In this document: piece after piece, positions 33,940-41,972 of the stretch
Layout: each line of letters begins with the position of its first letter
Position numbering within the stretch: position 1 is the stretch's first letter
NCBI GenBank assembly: GCA_002787235.1
Contig: PCWG01000010.1
Location: 156,708 to 198,679 of the forward strand
DNA from: Nitrospinae bacterium CG11_big_fil_rev_8_21_14_0_20_45_15
GTDB taxonomy: Bacteria; Nitrospinota; Nitrospinia; Nitrospinales; VA-1
Direction: 5' to 3'
DNA length: 41,972 bases
Program-made: the position numbers and the translations under genes
The notes under the pieces: generated by a model
Databases searched by the model: none
What the model saw: the letters and a program-made list of their open reading frames with translations, nothing else
What the model was told of the DNA's origin: nothing

Positions 33940-34782
33940 TCAGACTTGCTGGAAGAAGAACCGTTTGGGGGTTTTGGAAGTCTCGCATTCGTTGCAGTTG
34001 ACACAAACTTCCGGGAATTCTTTTGCCTCATGCGCCTGACGCAAATCTTCGATGGCTCCCCTCTGCCACAAGTCCGTGATTTTATCATCCCAGGCGTTGC
34101 CCAAAACCAGTGTGGCGTTGTAATCGACGCAACAGGGAATCACCCTGCCATCCCACAGCGCGACCAGTTTGCCGTAGTCTTTGCCAAAGGGTTCCGGGCA
34201 GGCAGACTCGCGCGGACTCTGAATCAATTTGGGTTGCAGGCGCACATGATCGACAATGTTTTCCCAGTAGGCAATGTATTCTTCAACGTCTTCCTGACTT
34301 TCCTCTTCGACCGTGAACACCACGCCAAGGCTGAGTGCCGGGCGCAATCGATCTCTCGCTTCTTTGACTTTCAGAATATTTTTTTCGATTTCCGCAAGTT
34401 CCACACCACGCACGCGCTTGTATGTTTCGGGTGAGCCGTCGATGGAAAATCGCAGGATCGTCAACGGACCTCTCACAATCCGGTCGATCGTTGCATCGTC
34501 GAGCAGTGTTCCATTCGTGTTCATGACGATGTTGGGGATGCCGGACTGCGATGCGTAGTCGAACATTCGGAACAAATCTTTGTTCAAAAGCGGCTCGCCC
34601 CAATTGTGCATGCACAGGTGTTCGAGGTCGGGACAATCGTCGATGATTTTTCTGAAGAGGTCGAATTCCATGAACCCGCCCTTGCGTGTCATGCCCTCGG
34701 TCACAAAGCAAAACGAGCATTTCAAATTGCAAACATTCGTCGGCTCGATGATGAGTGAGGTCAGCTTTTTTACAGGTATCAT
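33940..34782 (-). CDS. Radical SAM protein with SPASM-like C-terminus (280 aa)
   Basis: Cluster cysteines C18, C22 and C25 in NVCNLKCSFC (CX3CX2C), then LCMHNWGEPLLN (the GGEP-like SAM motif, here WGEP), FSIDGSPETYKRVRG and a C-terminal cysteine-rich segment: IPCCVDYN, then CVNCNEC. This fits an auxiliary-cluster SPASM/twitch domain. SPASM enzymes modify peptides, tRNA-like or small-molecule substrates. Its ATG overlaps the GT2 stop as ATGA, so it is coupled to a glycosyltransferase, which favours a glycan or carrier-lipid substrate. The precise reaction is unknown. Confidence 0.87.
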   Translation of the reverse strand: MIPVKKLTSLIIEPTNVCNLKCSFCFVTEGMTRKGGFMEFDLFRKIIDDCPDLEHLCMHNWGEPLLNKDLFRMFDYASQSGIPNIVMNTNGTLLDDATIDRIVRGPLTILRFSIDGSPETYKRVRGVELAEIEKNILKVKEARDRLRPALSLGVVFTVEEESQEDVEEYIAYWENIVDHVRLQPKLIQSPRESACPEPFGKDYGKLVALWDGRVIPCCVDYNATLVLGNAWDDKITDLWQRGAIEDLRQAHEAKEFPEVCVNCNECETSKTPKRFFFQQV

Positions 34783-35762
34783 TCGATCACCTTATCGACG
34801 ATGTAATCGGGCCGATCCTGCACCCGTAAATGGACCCGCCCCAGATATTCGCCCAACAATCCCATGGACAGCAATTGAATGCCCGCGAGGAAAGCGAATG
34901 CGGCAGAAAGCAAAACCATGCCGTCTACCAAAATGCCACGCACAACGCGTTGGAATATCAAAAAAACCATCAAACCAAATCCGGTGCCGGCACCGAGCAA
35001 TCCCATGTAGGTGACCAGGCGCAGTGGGAAATTGGAGTATCCCGTGACGATGTCCCAGGTCAATCGAATCAACTGCGACAGGCCATATTTCGTGACACCT
35101 TTTTCACGCGCAGAGTGTTCAACTTCCACCTCCGCAGTGGGAACGCCCATCCAACTCATGAGCACCGCCATGAATTGCGATTTGTCTTTGCATTGATCGA
35201 TCTTGTCCACCACGCTCGGACGCAAAGCGCGGAACGAGCTGAGGTTCAGTTTGCAGGAAGGACCGAGCATCCTTTGCGCGATGCATTGCAACAATCGCGA
35301 ACCTGCCACGCGCGTCCAGGTGTCTTTGCGTTTTCTTGGAATCGTTACGACAAGGTCGATCGTGTCCGTCATCGCATTCAGCAATTTGGGAATTTCTTCA
35401 GGCGGATTCTGCAAATCGGAATCGAGTTGCACAATGATCTCGCCTCGACAATGACGAAAGCCTGCCAGCACGGCGGCCTGTTGACCAAAATTGCGGGTGA
35501 AGCGCAGGATACGGATGGAGGGATCGCCTGCGCGTAAAACTTTCAATCGCTCGAAAGAACCGTCGTCGCTTCCATCATCAATGAAAAGTATTTCGCATTT
35601 TTTACCAAGACCCGCGACCACCTTGCTCAGACGTGCATAAAGTTCGTCCAGTATCTGAACCTCGTTATAGACAGGAATCACAACGGATATATCGACAGAC
35701 CCTTTCAGCGATGAGTCATTGCCTGTCAATGATTCCGTGTCGGATTGTGATCGTTCTCCCAT
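34779..35762 (-). CDS. GT2 glycosyltransferase, DPM1/GtrB type, with two C-terminal membrane helices
   Basis: Transfers a sugar from an NDP-sugar to a polyprenyl phosphate or related lipid. The catalytic domain (about 25-245) shows VVIPVYNE, FIDDGSDDGSFE, LDSDLQNPPEEIP (DXD-like) and the RKRKDTW region. Two hydrophobic helices follow ([34 protein letters not shown]), as in ArnC/GtrB. The ATG at 35762 is preferred; a TTG at 35777 would overlap the upstream stop as TTGA. Neither has a strong ribosome binding site. It lies in the middle of the surface-glycan cluster. Confidence 0.9.
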   Translation of the reverse strand: MGERSQSDTESLTGNDSSLKGSVDISVVIPVYNEVQILDELYARLSKVVAGLGKKCEILFIDDGSDDGSFERLKVLRAGDPSIRILRFTRNFGQQAAVLAGFRHCRGEIIVQLDSDLQNPPEEIPKLLNAMTDTIDLVVTIPRKRKDTWTRVAGSRLLQCIAQRMLGPSCKLNLSSFRALRPSVVDKIDQCKDKSQFMAVLMSWMGVPTAEVEVEHSAREKGVTKYGLSQLIRLTWDIVTGYSNFPLRLVTYMGLLGAGTGFGLMVFLIFQRVVRGILVDGMVLLSAAFAFLAGIQLLSMGLLGEYLGRVHLRVQDRPDYIVDKVIE

Positions 35763-35773
35763 CGGATTCCGTA

Positions 35774-37207
35774 TCAATTCGACGACGAAGTCGGTGCGTT
35801 GGTGGGGGCAATGGCGTTACGCCACAACAGGGCCAGCGGAGTTTTGAGGGCCGAACGAACCAGCCACTTGAACTCCATCGTTTGCAAAACCTTCCGCGCC
35901 CGTCGGGCACTCAAATAAAATCTGCGATGCCCTTCTCTTTTGATTTCGAGCAATTCTCTCGCGCTGACCTTGCACGCTGTTTTATCAATATTGAAAGTCG
36001 TGTACTGGGAAAATTCCTGACTGTTTTTTTCATTTTCAGAAATAACCGTTTGCCGGATTTCTGTTCCGGGATTGGGAATCACCAACGAAAAGTTTACCGT
36101 GGTGAATCCCGAACGACAGGCCAGATCGAGGGTCTCGTACATTTCTTCACGCGTTTCGGTTGGAAAACCGAGCATGAAGAATCCATGCACGCTGATTTTT
36201 GAGTTCGTCAGGCGCTTGACCACACCTTCAACGAGGCCAATATCCAAATCTTTTTTGATCATCTCCTGAATACGTTGCGAACCCGCCTCGACGCCCAGTG
36301 CCATGCGGTAAACCCCGGCGCGCTTCATGATGTCGATCAATTCATCATCGAAGAAATCGACACGCAATCCGTTGGGAAAGCTGATATGGATATCGAGTCC
36401 GCGATCGATGATCATTTGCAGGATCAGTTTCGCGCGCGGCATATTCAAATTGAACATGTCGTCCACGATATGAAATTCTTTCACGCCGTAGCGTTGCATG
36501 AGAAATTCAATCTCATCTAATACCACCTCGGGCGAACGATAATGCATGGTCTTGGAAAAAATATCGTGACAGTAGGTGCAAAGGAAGGGGCATCCTCTCG
36601 AAGTCACAATGGGCAAGAAGTGACGATCACGGTAGGCCGGGAAAAAATCCATTGAGCTTCGGAAATCAAAATACCGCTCGACCTCTATCAAATCGTATTC
36701 CTGCTGAAGCCAGTCAAGATCGGTGATAACAGGACGGTCCATCGTTTGAACACATTCGCCATTTTTCCGATAGGCTATGCCTTTGACCCCGCTCAAATCA
36801 GCAGAAGCTTCTAACGCGCTGATCAATTCGACGATGGTGCGGTCGCCTTCGCCACGCACGACATAGTCCACATTGGGATCGCTCAAAATATATTGTGGTT
36901 CGTGCGAACAATGCGGCCCGCCAAAAATAACAGGGACATTGGGTTTTAATTTTTTCACTTCCGCCGCGCCGATGAATCCGCATTCAGCCTCAATGGTCAT
37001 GATGCCGATGCCAACCACCTCGGGATCAAACGCCGCCATATTTTGCTTCAATTCAGCGTCTGGCGTATTGGAAATTCGCAGATCGAGTATTTTTACTTCA
37101 TGTCCTGCACGTTTGAGGACAGAACCAATGGCAACCAGTCCCAGCGGGAAAGATCGAGCCATGGATGCGTTGCCTCCTGCGGCGGGTCTCAGTAATAATA
37201 TTCGCAT
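35774..37207 (-). CDS. B12-binding-domain radical SAM protein
   Basis: A 477-residue enzyme. Residues 1-~140 form a cobalamin-binding Rossmann domain (MRILLLRPAAGGNASMARSF, VGIGIMTIE, VIFGGPHCSHEP, YVVRGEGDRTIVEL). The core has C206, C210 and C213 in RGCPFLCTYC, followed by VDDMFNLNMPRAKLI, ALGVEAGSQRI and FFMLGFPTETREEM. Relatives methylate or rearrange unreactive carbons in lipids, hopanoids, antibiotics and sugars. AAGGAAA lies about 9 nt before the ATG. It sits between a SPASM radical SAM gene and the GT2 gene. Confidence 0.92.
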   Translation of the reverse strand: MRILLLRPAAGGNASMARSFPLGLVAIGSVLKRAGHEVKILDLRISNTPDAELKQNMAAFDPEVVGIGIMTIEAECGFIGAAEVKKLKPNVPVIFGGPHCSHEPQYILSDPNVDYVVRGEGDRTIVELISALEASADLSGVKGIAYRKNGECVQTMDRPVITDLDWLQQEYDLIEVERYFDFRSSMDFFPAYRDRHFLPIVTSRGCPFLCTYCHDIFSKTMHYRSPEVVLDEIEFLMQRYGVKEFHIVDDMFNLNMPRAKLILQMIIDRGLDIHISFPNGLRVDFFDDELIDIMKRAGVYRMALGVEAGSQRIQEMIKKDLDIGLVEGVVKRLTNSKISVHGFFMLGFPTETREEMYETLDLACRSGFTTVNFSLVIPNPGTEIRQTVISENEKNSQEFSQYTTFNIDKTACKVSARELLEIKREGHRRFYLSARRARKVLQTMEFKWLVRSALKTPLALLWRNAIAPTNAPTSSSN

Positions 37208-37265
37208 AATATATATTTTCCTTTATATCGCATGTGCGATGTTTGAGGTAAATTGTACCACAATC

Positions 37266-38390
37266 TCAGCTTGCATCGGTTCCGACATATTCGGACTGAC
37301 AACAGCCGAGGCATCCGGGAAATATCTTTTCCTGAATGATTTTTGCTCTAAAATTTTTGGCCCTTTCAGCGTTCCAGAAAAAAGCGCGACTCCCCGCATT
37401 GCCATCGCTGTCAAAATTTCCAAGCGGATAATGCGGGCAACTGTGCACATCACCGTAGGCGGAAAACGCCACTTTGCTCCAGGCAATGTTGCAACGGTAA
37501 TCTTTATAGGAACTCTGGTTCGAGTAATAACGCACGATTTCGTCGGTGCTGATATAGTTCGGTGAAAATCGCAATTGCGATTTGTAACTTTTGCTTTTTT
37601 CGACCAGCAAATCCAATTGTTCCTTCAACACAATCGGATCAATGGGGTTTACAGGACGCGGTGGAACGGCGAGCCGCTCTTCCTGATTGTAACCCTTGCG
37701 ATGCCCGTATTCGGCGGTGTTTTCCAAGACAAAATTGCAGACTTCGATGCCCAGTTTCTCACTGTAATCGTACAAGGAAACCAGATCGAGCACGTTGTCT
37801 TTACCGATCACACAAGTCAGATGAATTTGCGGGTACTTGGCATTCAATTGACGACGCTTTTGAATCAATGCTTCCAGACCTTTCAGGGTCTTGCGATGCG
37901 AGCCGGGTATCTGGGTGATCTTGTCGTGCAAGGCTTCGCCCCCCTCCAGCGAAACGCCCAGAAAAAACAATCCCGAACCCCAAATCGAGCGCAATCGTTT
38001 GGCAAGCAATCGGTCGATCACCGCGTCGGTCAATAACGTACCGTTGCTGATGATATGAACTTTATTACGCGAGCAGGCATAATCGAAGATCTCCTGAAAA
38101 TCACTTTTCATGATCGCCTCACCGCCGGTGAAGGTGATCGCTGAAAAACGACTCAGCGAGTCTATCGCGCGGCAGACTTCTTCCGCGTTCCGCTCTTCCT
38201 TGTATTTTCGTTGTGTCTCGGTTTCTTCAATGATCTCAAGATAATGGCACATTTCGCAACGCAGGTTGCACCTGTACGTCACTTCAAAATAGGCATGGAT
38301 CGGCGGCAAGGCGTATTTCGGCGCAATGACTTGTGGCAGTAGGGACACGAGACGCGGTAGCGTCCTCTGCAAATATTTAAAGGAAAGCAT
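37266..38390 (-). CDS. Radical SAM protein with SPASM-like C-terminus (374 aa)
   Basis: Cluster cysteines C41, C45 and C48 in YRCNLRCEMC; TFTGGEAIM supplies the GGE SAM motif. The C-terminal part holds CNIAWSKVAFSAYGDVHSCPHYPLG and CLGCC, typical of SPASM auxiliary Fe-S ligands. Between them, a ~60-residue insert (EYGHRKGYNQEERLAVPPR) is not conserved in families I know. An N-terminal ~30 residues (LQRTLPRLVSLLPQV) look amphipathic and may touch the membrane. It lies 5 nt after the WbqC-like gene, in the same operon. Substrate unknown. Confidence 0.87.
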   Translation of the reverse strand: MLSFKYLQRTLPRLVSLLPQVIAPKYALPPIHAYFEVTYRCNLRCEMCHYLEIIEETETQRKYKEERNAEEVCRAIDSLSRFSAITFTGGEAIMKSDFQEIFDYACSRNKVHIISNGTLLTDAVIDRLLAKRLRSIWGSGLFFLGVSLEGGEALHDKITQIPGSHRKTLKGLEALIQKRRQLNAKYPQIHLTCVIGKDNVLDLVSLYDYSEKLGIEVCNFVLENTAEYGHRKGYNQEERLAVPPRPVNPIDPIVLKEQLDLLVEKSKSYKSQLRFSPNYISTDEIVRYYSNQSSYKDYRCNIAWSKVAFSAYGDVHSCPHYPLGNFDSDGNAGSRAFFWNAERAKNFRAKIIQEKIFPGCLGCCQSEYVGTDAS

Positions 38391-38395
38391 AGGTT

Positions 38396-39082
38396 TTAAT
38401 CCGGTCCACGCAATATTTTCAGACTGTTTTCCCCACAGTTGAACAACAAATCAACCGCTGACAGATAAGGAACAAAACCTGGAAAACATTGACCATACTC
38501 AGGGTGCTGATAATGCTGGAATTCCAGCCCCACCGCACGTTGCTCGAACGCCTTGGGATCGAGATAGTTTTCCGCCGCATCGCCACTCAAATAATTATCC
38601 GCTTGCAAGGCCTCACAAATTCCAAGAATGCGGTCGCCCTTGGAACCGCCAACATTTAGATCTGAAGAAAGAAAGGTTGGCGTCTCTATTTTGAATGATT
38701 CTTTCAGAAACTCGATGCCCGTATAACAAAGATCGGTGAGAAAACGGTAGTCTCTATTATATATCGACTCAAGCGCAGGAAAATAAAGATCAAAGTACGG
38801 AGCGCGTGAATAATTGGAGCGTATGGCTTCGCAATGTTTTCTCTTCCATGAAGATGCCGGGTCGATTTCGGTCTCCTGCAAGGATTGCTGATAGCGGTTT
38901 TTTTGCAAAACCGGCACCGTCAACCAGGCCGATCCCTGAGGCGTCCGAATCCTGTTACGGTTTCTCCAGTCGCGGCGAGTGAATTGAACGTCGTCTAAAA
39001 ATACAAATTTATCGACACGCGCCATCTGATCGAAATAACCGATCCAGGGCAGATAGGAAGGTTGCAGGATCGCAATTTTCAT
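38396..39082 (-). CDS. WbqC-like family protein
   Basis: A 228-residue protein of the WbqC family, found in O-antigen and other surface-glycan clusters. The N-terminal signature is MKIAILQPSYLPWIGYFDQM, followed by FVFLDDVQFTRRDWRNRNRI, LTVPV and a C-terminal GFVPYLSAVDLLFNCG. The family has been linked to acyl or aminoacyl decoration of sugars, but its chemistry is not well established. The ATG at 39082 is conserved; the TTG 11 codons upstream is not needed. The epimerase gene ends 39 nt upstream. Confidence 0.88.
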   Translation of the reverse strand: MKIAILQPSYLPWIGYFDQMARVDKFVFLDDVQFTRRDWRNRNRIRTPQGSAWLTVPVLQKNRYQQSLQETEIDPASSWKRKHCEAIRSNYSRAPYFDLYFPALESIYNRDYRFLTDLCYTGIEFLKESFKIETPTFLSSDLNVGGSKGDRILGICEALQADNYLSGDAAENYLDPKAFEQRAVGLEFQHYQHPEYGQCFPGFVPYLSAVDLLFNCGENSLKILRGPD

Positions 39083-39121
39083 ATTGCGGGAAACCTTGAT
39101 TTCATGGGCAAACAATGCCGT

Positions 39122-40150
39122 TCAGTTTTTCCAGCGCAAGTCGTCATCCAGACGGCCTCGTTTCATCAAATCCTTGATACAACCGATGCGGAAATACTTC
39201 CCCGACGCCATACCTTCGAGAGACAGTTTTTTTTCAAGATAGGCCTTGTGCAATTCCTCGATGCCCTTCTGTAAATTCCATTGTGGTTTGAAACTAGGAA
39301 GAACTTTCTGAATTTTTGAGCAATCGACCCGATATGTACGACCGCCTTCGCCCGGAACAAACACAATCTCAATCTCTGGATAGGGAAGCGATTCTTTGAC
39401 CTTCTCGGCGATTTCCCGGACCTGGAAATTTTCTTCGGTGATACCGACGTTGATCGCCTGATTGTGAATGGTTTGCGCCGGTGCCTGCAAGGCACAGGTA
39501 AACGCCCGACACAAATCCTCAACATGAACCATGGGACGCCAGTGCGCGCCATCACTGAAAACGGTGATCTTTTTTTTCAGCAAGGCATCCGCCGTCATGA
39601 TATTCAACACCAGGTCGAGTCTCAGTGCTGGCGACAACCCGTAGACCGTTGCATTCCGCATGAAAACCGGATGAAAGGAATCATCCGCAAGTTTTGCGAT
39701 TTCATCTTCTGCCCGGGCCTTGGCCTTGGCGTATGCGGTGATGGGATTCAGTTTTCCCGTTTCAATGATCGCTTGCGAATCATCGGAAACACCGTACAAA
39801 CTGCATGAAGATGAAAAAATGAAACGCTCGACCCCCGCATTTTTTGCTTTCCGGGCCAGTTCCCAGGTTGCCATGCCGTTGATATCATGCGTGAGAGCCG
39901 GGTTCATTTCGCCCAGAAAATCGGTGGACAAGGCGGCCAGATGGATCACCGCCTCAACCCCTTCCAAATCCTTTTCTTCCACATCGCGGATGTCTTTATA
40001 CAACTGTCTGGCAGGTGGAAAACTATCTTCGTAAAAAAGATTTTCCTTATAAAAACCCGCATCCACCCCGAGCACATCGAATCCCACTTTGCCAAGATAA
40101 CGCGTCATGATTCGACCGATGTAACCCAGATTTCCTGTGACAAGTATCAT
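39122..40150 (-). CDS. NAD-dependent epimerase/dehydratase (extended SDR)
   Basis: A 342-residue NDP-sugar enzyme. The NAD loop is VTGNLGYIG; SSSCSLYG gives the catalytic Ser, and AYAKAKARAEDEIA the Y-x-x-x-K pair. RPMVHVEDLCRAF is the sugar-nucleotide-binding part. The exact reaction (4-epimerase, 4,6-dehydratase or reductase) is not fixed by these motifs. ATG at 40150. It is the first gene of the seven-gene cluster that runs to 33082, and no promoter stands out in the 215 nt before it. Confidence 0.88.
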   Translation of the reverse strand: MILVTGNLGYIGRIMTRYLGKVGFDVLGVDAGFYKENLFYEDSFPPARQLYKDIRDVEEKDLEGVEAVIHLAALSTDFLGEMNPALTHDINGMATWELARKAKNAGVERFIFSSSCSLYGVSDDSQAIIETGKLNPITAYAKAKARAEDEIAKLADDSFHPVFMRNATVYGLSPALRLDLVLNIMTADALLKKKITVFSDGAHWRPMVHVEDLCRAFTCALQAPAQTIHNQAINVGITEENFQVREIAEKVKESLPYPEIEIVFVPGEGGRTYRVDCSKIQKVLPSFKPQWNLQKGIEELHKAYLEKKLSLEGMASGKYFRIGCIKDLMKRGRLDDDLRWKN

Positions 40151-40301
40151 TGAAATAATTTTCTTTATATTTATATTAGAGGACGCAGAACATCGCGACT
40201 AGAGACAGAGCATCTCTTCTTAACGGGATTCCGGCCGCTTTACTTTAAGACAACTCGCAGGCGCATGCTTCACAAGAACCCACACATCGTTTTCAGAAAG
40301 C

Positions 40302-40323
40302 CCTCGCCTGAGGATGGCGAAGG
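40302..40323 (-). terminator. Imperfect hairpin downstream of elbB
   Basis: CCTCGCC (40302-40308), 7-nt loop, GGCGAAGG (40316-40323) with one bulge. In the minus direction it follows elbB by about 43 nt and is followed by GGCTTTCTG, a weak U-rich stretch. It may separate elbB from the epimerase operon. Confidence 0.35.
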
Positions 40324-40365
40324 AAATGGATCACCAAAGGCCGTTTGGAAATGACAGGGAAATGT

Positions 40366-41031
40366 CTAAAGCATCTTGATCAATTGCTCAACTGCTCTCT
40401 CAATACCGTCCGCAACTTCTGCTATATTTTGCCCCAGCATATACGCCGGACCCGTGACAATTTTGTTTTCCACATCCACTACAAAATTTTGAACTCCGCA
40501 GTCTTGATGTTTGCTTCCCATGCTTTCGATTTTTGAACCGATCCCTTTGTCATTGCCTATCGTGAGCGTGGGATGCACATCGGTAGAATCGAAAACCTTG
40601 GCAACCATCGCCGGAGCAATACAAACAGCCCCCTGTGGTTTGTTTTTTTCACGCAGTTGTTTGACCAGCCGCGAAACTTCAGGATGGACCTGGCAATTTT
40701 CACCCGTCACCGCAAAATCACTTAAATTCTTTGCGGCTCCAAAACCACCGGGGAAAAACAGACCGTCGATATCATCCGCCGAAATTTCCGCAATGTCTTT
40801 AATATCACCGCGCGCGATGCGCGCCGACTCGATGAGAACGTTGCGTTGTTCGCCTTCCATCGGCTCACCTGTCAAGTGATTGACAACATGCATCTGAGAC
40901 ATGTTCGGGGCCATGCAAACAGCCGTCGCGCCACCTCTTTCGATCGCCAACAGGGAAATCACCGCTTCATGAATTTCGGTACCGTCGTACACACCACAAC
41001 CAGATAAAACCACTCCAATTTTCTTTTTCAT
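40366..41031 (-). CDS. elbB: Isoprenoid biosynthesis glyoxalase-like protein ElbB
   Basis: A 221-residue DJ-1/PfpI-fold protein, named from its effect on lycopene yield in E. coli. The signatures are VVLSGCGVYDGTEIHEAV, FPGGFGAAKNLSDFA, the nucleophile-elbow-like GAVCIAPAM and CGVQNFVVD. It may act as a glyoxalase or protein deglycase; its true substrate is not known. GAGGTGA lies 4 nt before the ATG, the strongest ribosome binding site in this part. It is monocistronic. Confidence 0.92.
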   Translation of the reverse strand: MKKKIGVVLSGCGVYDGTEIHEAVISLLAIERGGATAVCMAPNMSQMHVVNHLTGEPMEGEQRNVLIESARIARGDIKDIAEISADDIDGLFFPGGFGAAKNLSDFAVTGENCQVHPEVSRLVKQLREKNKPQGAVCIAPAMVAKVFDSTDVHPTLTIGNDKGIGSKIESMGSKHQDCGVQNFVVDVENKIVTGPAYMLGQNIAEVADGIERAVEQLIKML

Positions 41032-41442
41032 GAGTCACCTCGTTGCACAATTGAACAGGAAGAATGATTGACTAAAAAATCGGACTCAGCTTAGCATAAT
41101 TCGATAATTTTTTTCCATAAGGCAAAGAAATCCAAGCATAAACCGATCAGCGACATGATAGTGGTCAAGAAGAAGATGATCTTGTCCTTAACCTTGACTC
41201 AAAAAGTAACAATTTAGCTCAATGATCAACTGAAAGTATATTTTTTGTTGAAATTTTTGAATGTCTGTCTGAACATATTTATATAGACCTGTTTGATTGT
41301 AAATCAACCATATCAATGTAATTCAAACACTGGATTGCCGTTGTGGTCTCTTGCAACAAGTAAGGCTCTATCGATTGATAGCGAAATATTCAACATTTGA
41401 ATTTCCTCCATAAATCGCAGTTGATCTAGGAAATGGTTAGAC
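41032..41442. other. 411-nt AT-rich divergent region with a TTGATT/AATCAA palindrome
   Basis: Between elbB (leftward) and the PAS protein (rightward). TTGATT (41293-41298) and AATCAA (41302-41307) form a 15-bp palindrome resembling the FNR box, but with 5 instead of 4 bases between TTGAT and ATCAA. GTCAAG/CTTGAC near 41163-41198 could form a hairpin. No reading frame here is convincing. Confidence 0.4.
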
Positions 41443-41972
41443 ATGACAACAAAACAAAAATCAGGAATATTTGGATTTTTTAGTAACAGCAATCATGCGG
41501 TTGAAGAATTGCAGGCTAAAATAGATGCGATTGGAAAATCTCAAGGCGTCATCGAGTTCAATTTAGATGGCACCGTTATCACGGCCAATGAAAATTTTCT
41601 CAATGTTTTGGGCTACTCTCTAAATGAGGTGGTTGGGGCACACCATCGACAATTTGTTGAACCTGCTTATGCCAAAAGCAACGAGTATCGACAATTCTGG
41701 GAAAAACTCAATCGCGGTGAGTTTGATGCCGGCGAGTATAAGCGCATCGGCAAGGGGGGAAAGGAAGTTTATATTCAGGCTTCCTACAACCCTATTCTTG
41801 ATCCTGAGGGAAAACCTTACAAAGTTGTTAAATTTGCTACAGACATAACAGAACAGAAATTAAGAAACGCGGATTCTCAAGGCAAGATAGATGCGATTGG
41901 AAAATCTCAAGGCGTCATCGAGTTCAATTTAGATGGCACCGTTATCACGGCCAATGAAAATTTTCTCAATGT
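41443..41972 (+). CDS. Tandem-PAS sensory protein, probably a chemoreceptor (5' part)
   Basis: Open at the window end. The 176 visible residues start [21 protein letters not shown] first PAS domain (about residues 27-142) follows: [38 protein letters not shown] and a C-terminal [15 protein letters not shown] second copy begins at residue 149 and is identical as far as it goes. This layout is typical of Aer-like soluble methyl-accepting proteins with PAS domains that bind heme or FAD, though the signalling domain is not visible. AGGAAA stands about 8 nt before the ATG. The repeat unit is 122 codons. Confidence 0.8.
   Translation, partial: MTTKQKSGIFGFFSNSNHAVEELQAKIDAIGKSQGVIEFNLDGTVITANENFLNVLGYSLNEVVGAHHRQFVEPAYAKSNEYRQFWEKLNRGEFDAGEYKRIGKGGKEVYIQASYNPILDPEGKPYKVVKFATDITEQKLRNADSQGKIDAIGKSQGVIEFNLDGTVITANENFLN
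41521..41972 (+). repeat. Tandem direct repeat of 366 bp encoding identical PAS modules
   Basis: Bases 41521-41606 recur without a single change at 41887-41972, where the window ends. The offset is 366 bp, a whole number of codons. Identity at silent positions shows that the copies are young or kept equal by gene conversion. Confidence 0.9.

Noticed and set aside
34779-38390. RiPP biosynthesis locus, because of the three radical SAM genes
   Set aside because: No short precursor-like gene, transporter or protease is visible, and the neighbours are glycan genes.
41293-41307. True FNR box
   Set aside because: Spacing between the half-sites is one base too long, so only a resemblance is reported.

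Overview
The window looks like chromosome from a Gram-negative, deep-branching bacterium. The evidence is a lipoprotein signal, an O-antigen-type gene set (WbqC, GT2, NDP-sugar epimerase), menaquinone synthesis by the futalosine route (MqnC), the MEP isoprenoid pathway, an ATP-type PEP carboxykinase, and many radical-SAM and redox-sensing proteins. A lineage such as Nitrospinota or a neighbouring phylum is a guess from gene content, not something the sequence proves. I see no insertion sequence, phage, CRISPR, tRNA or rRNA.

Region 1 (1-9.4 kb). After the tail of a lysine/alanine/proline-rich histone-H1-like protein comes a long minus-strand operon read from 8.8 kb down to 0.2 kb: rpsB-tsf-pyrH-frr-uppS-cdsA-dxr-ispF, then a NamZ/DUF1343 protein and an RlmI-type rRNA methyltransferase. 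This is the conserved translation/isoprenoid/envelope operon, but dxr is followed by ispF rather than rseP-bamA. Genes are tightly packed, with GTGA/TTGA start-stop overlaps and several non-ATG starts. A strong-looking promoter and a structured leader precede rpsB, and a perfect 11-bp hairpin separates rpsB from tsf.

Region 2 (9.4-17.1 kb). Plus-strand slyD, queE, mutY (with an intact Nudix box) and a CDF metal transporter face a minus-strand cupin, a deoxyhypusine-synthase-like gene and an HDOD gene. A plus-strand lipoprotein of unknown function follows, behind a leader with competing hairpins.

Region 3 (17.1-26.9 kb). This holds a CDP-alcohol phosphatidyltransferase, a 667-nt gene-free stretch with predicted RNA structure, a large radical SAM protein with an unusual CX4CX2C motif, and a two-component pair (hemerythrin-histidine kinase and a single-domain receiver). 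After them come mqnC, a VOC protein, a parvulin, a ferritin-like diiron protein and a cobA-hemD fusion.

Region 4 (26.8-32.9 kb). rsmA and pdxA form a translationally coupled pair upstream of cobA-hemD. Beyond them are pckA, a spermidine-synthase-like protein and a two-domain metallo-beta-lactamase-fold protein.

Region 5 (33.1-42 kb). Seven consecutive minus-strand genes form a compact cluster: epimerase, WbqC-like, SPASM-type radical SAM, B12-binding radical SAM, GT2, a second SPASM-type radical SAM and a SAM methyltransferase. This is the best candidate for an undescribed surface-glycan or glycolipid pathway. ElbB and the start of a tandem-PAS sensory protein, whose repeats are identical at DNA level as far as they can be compared, close the window.
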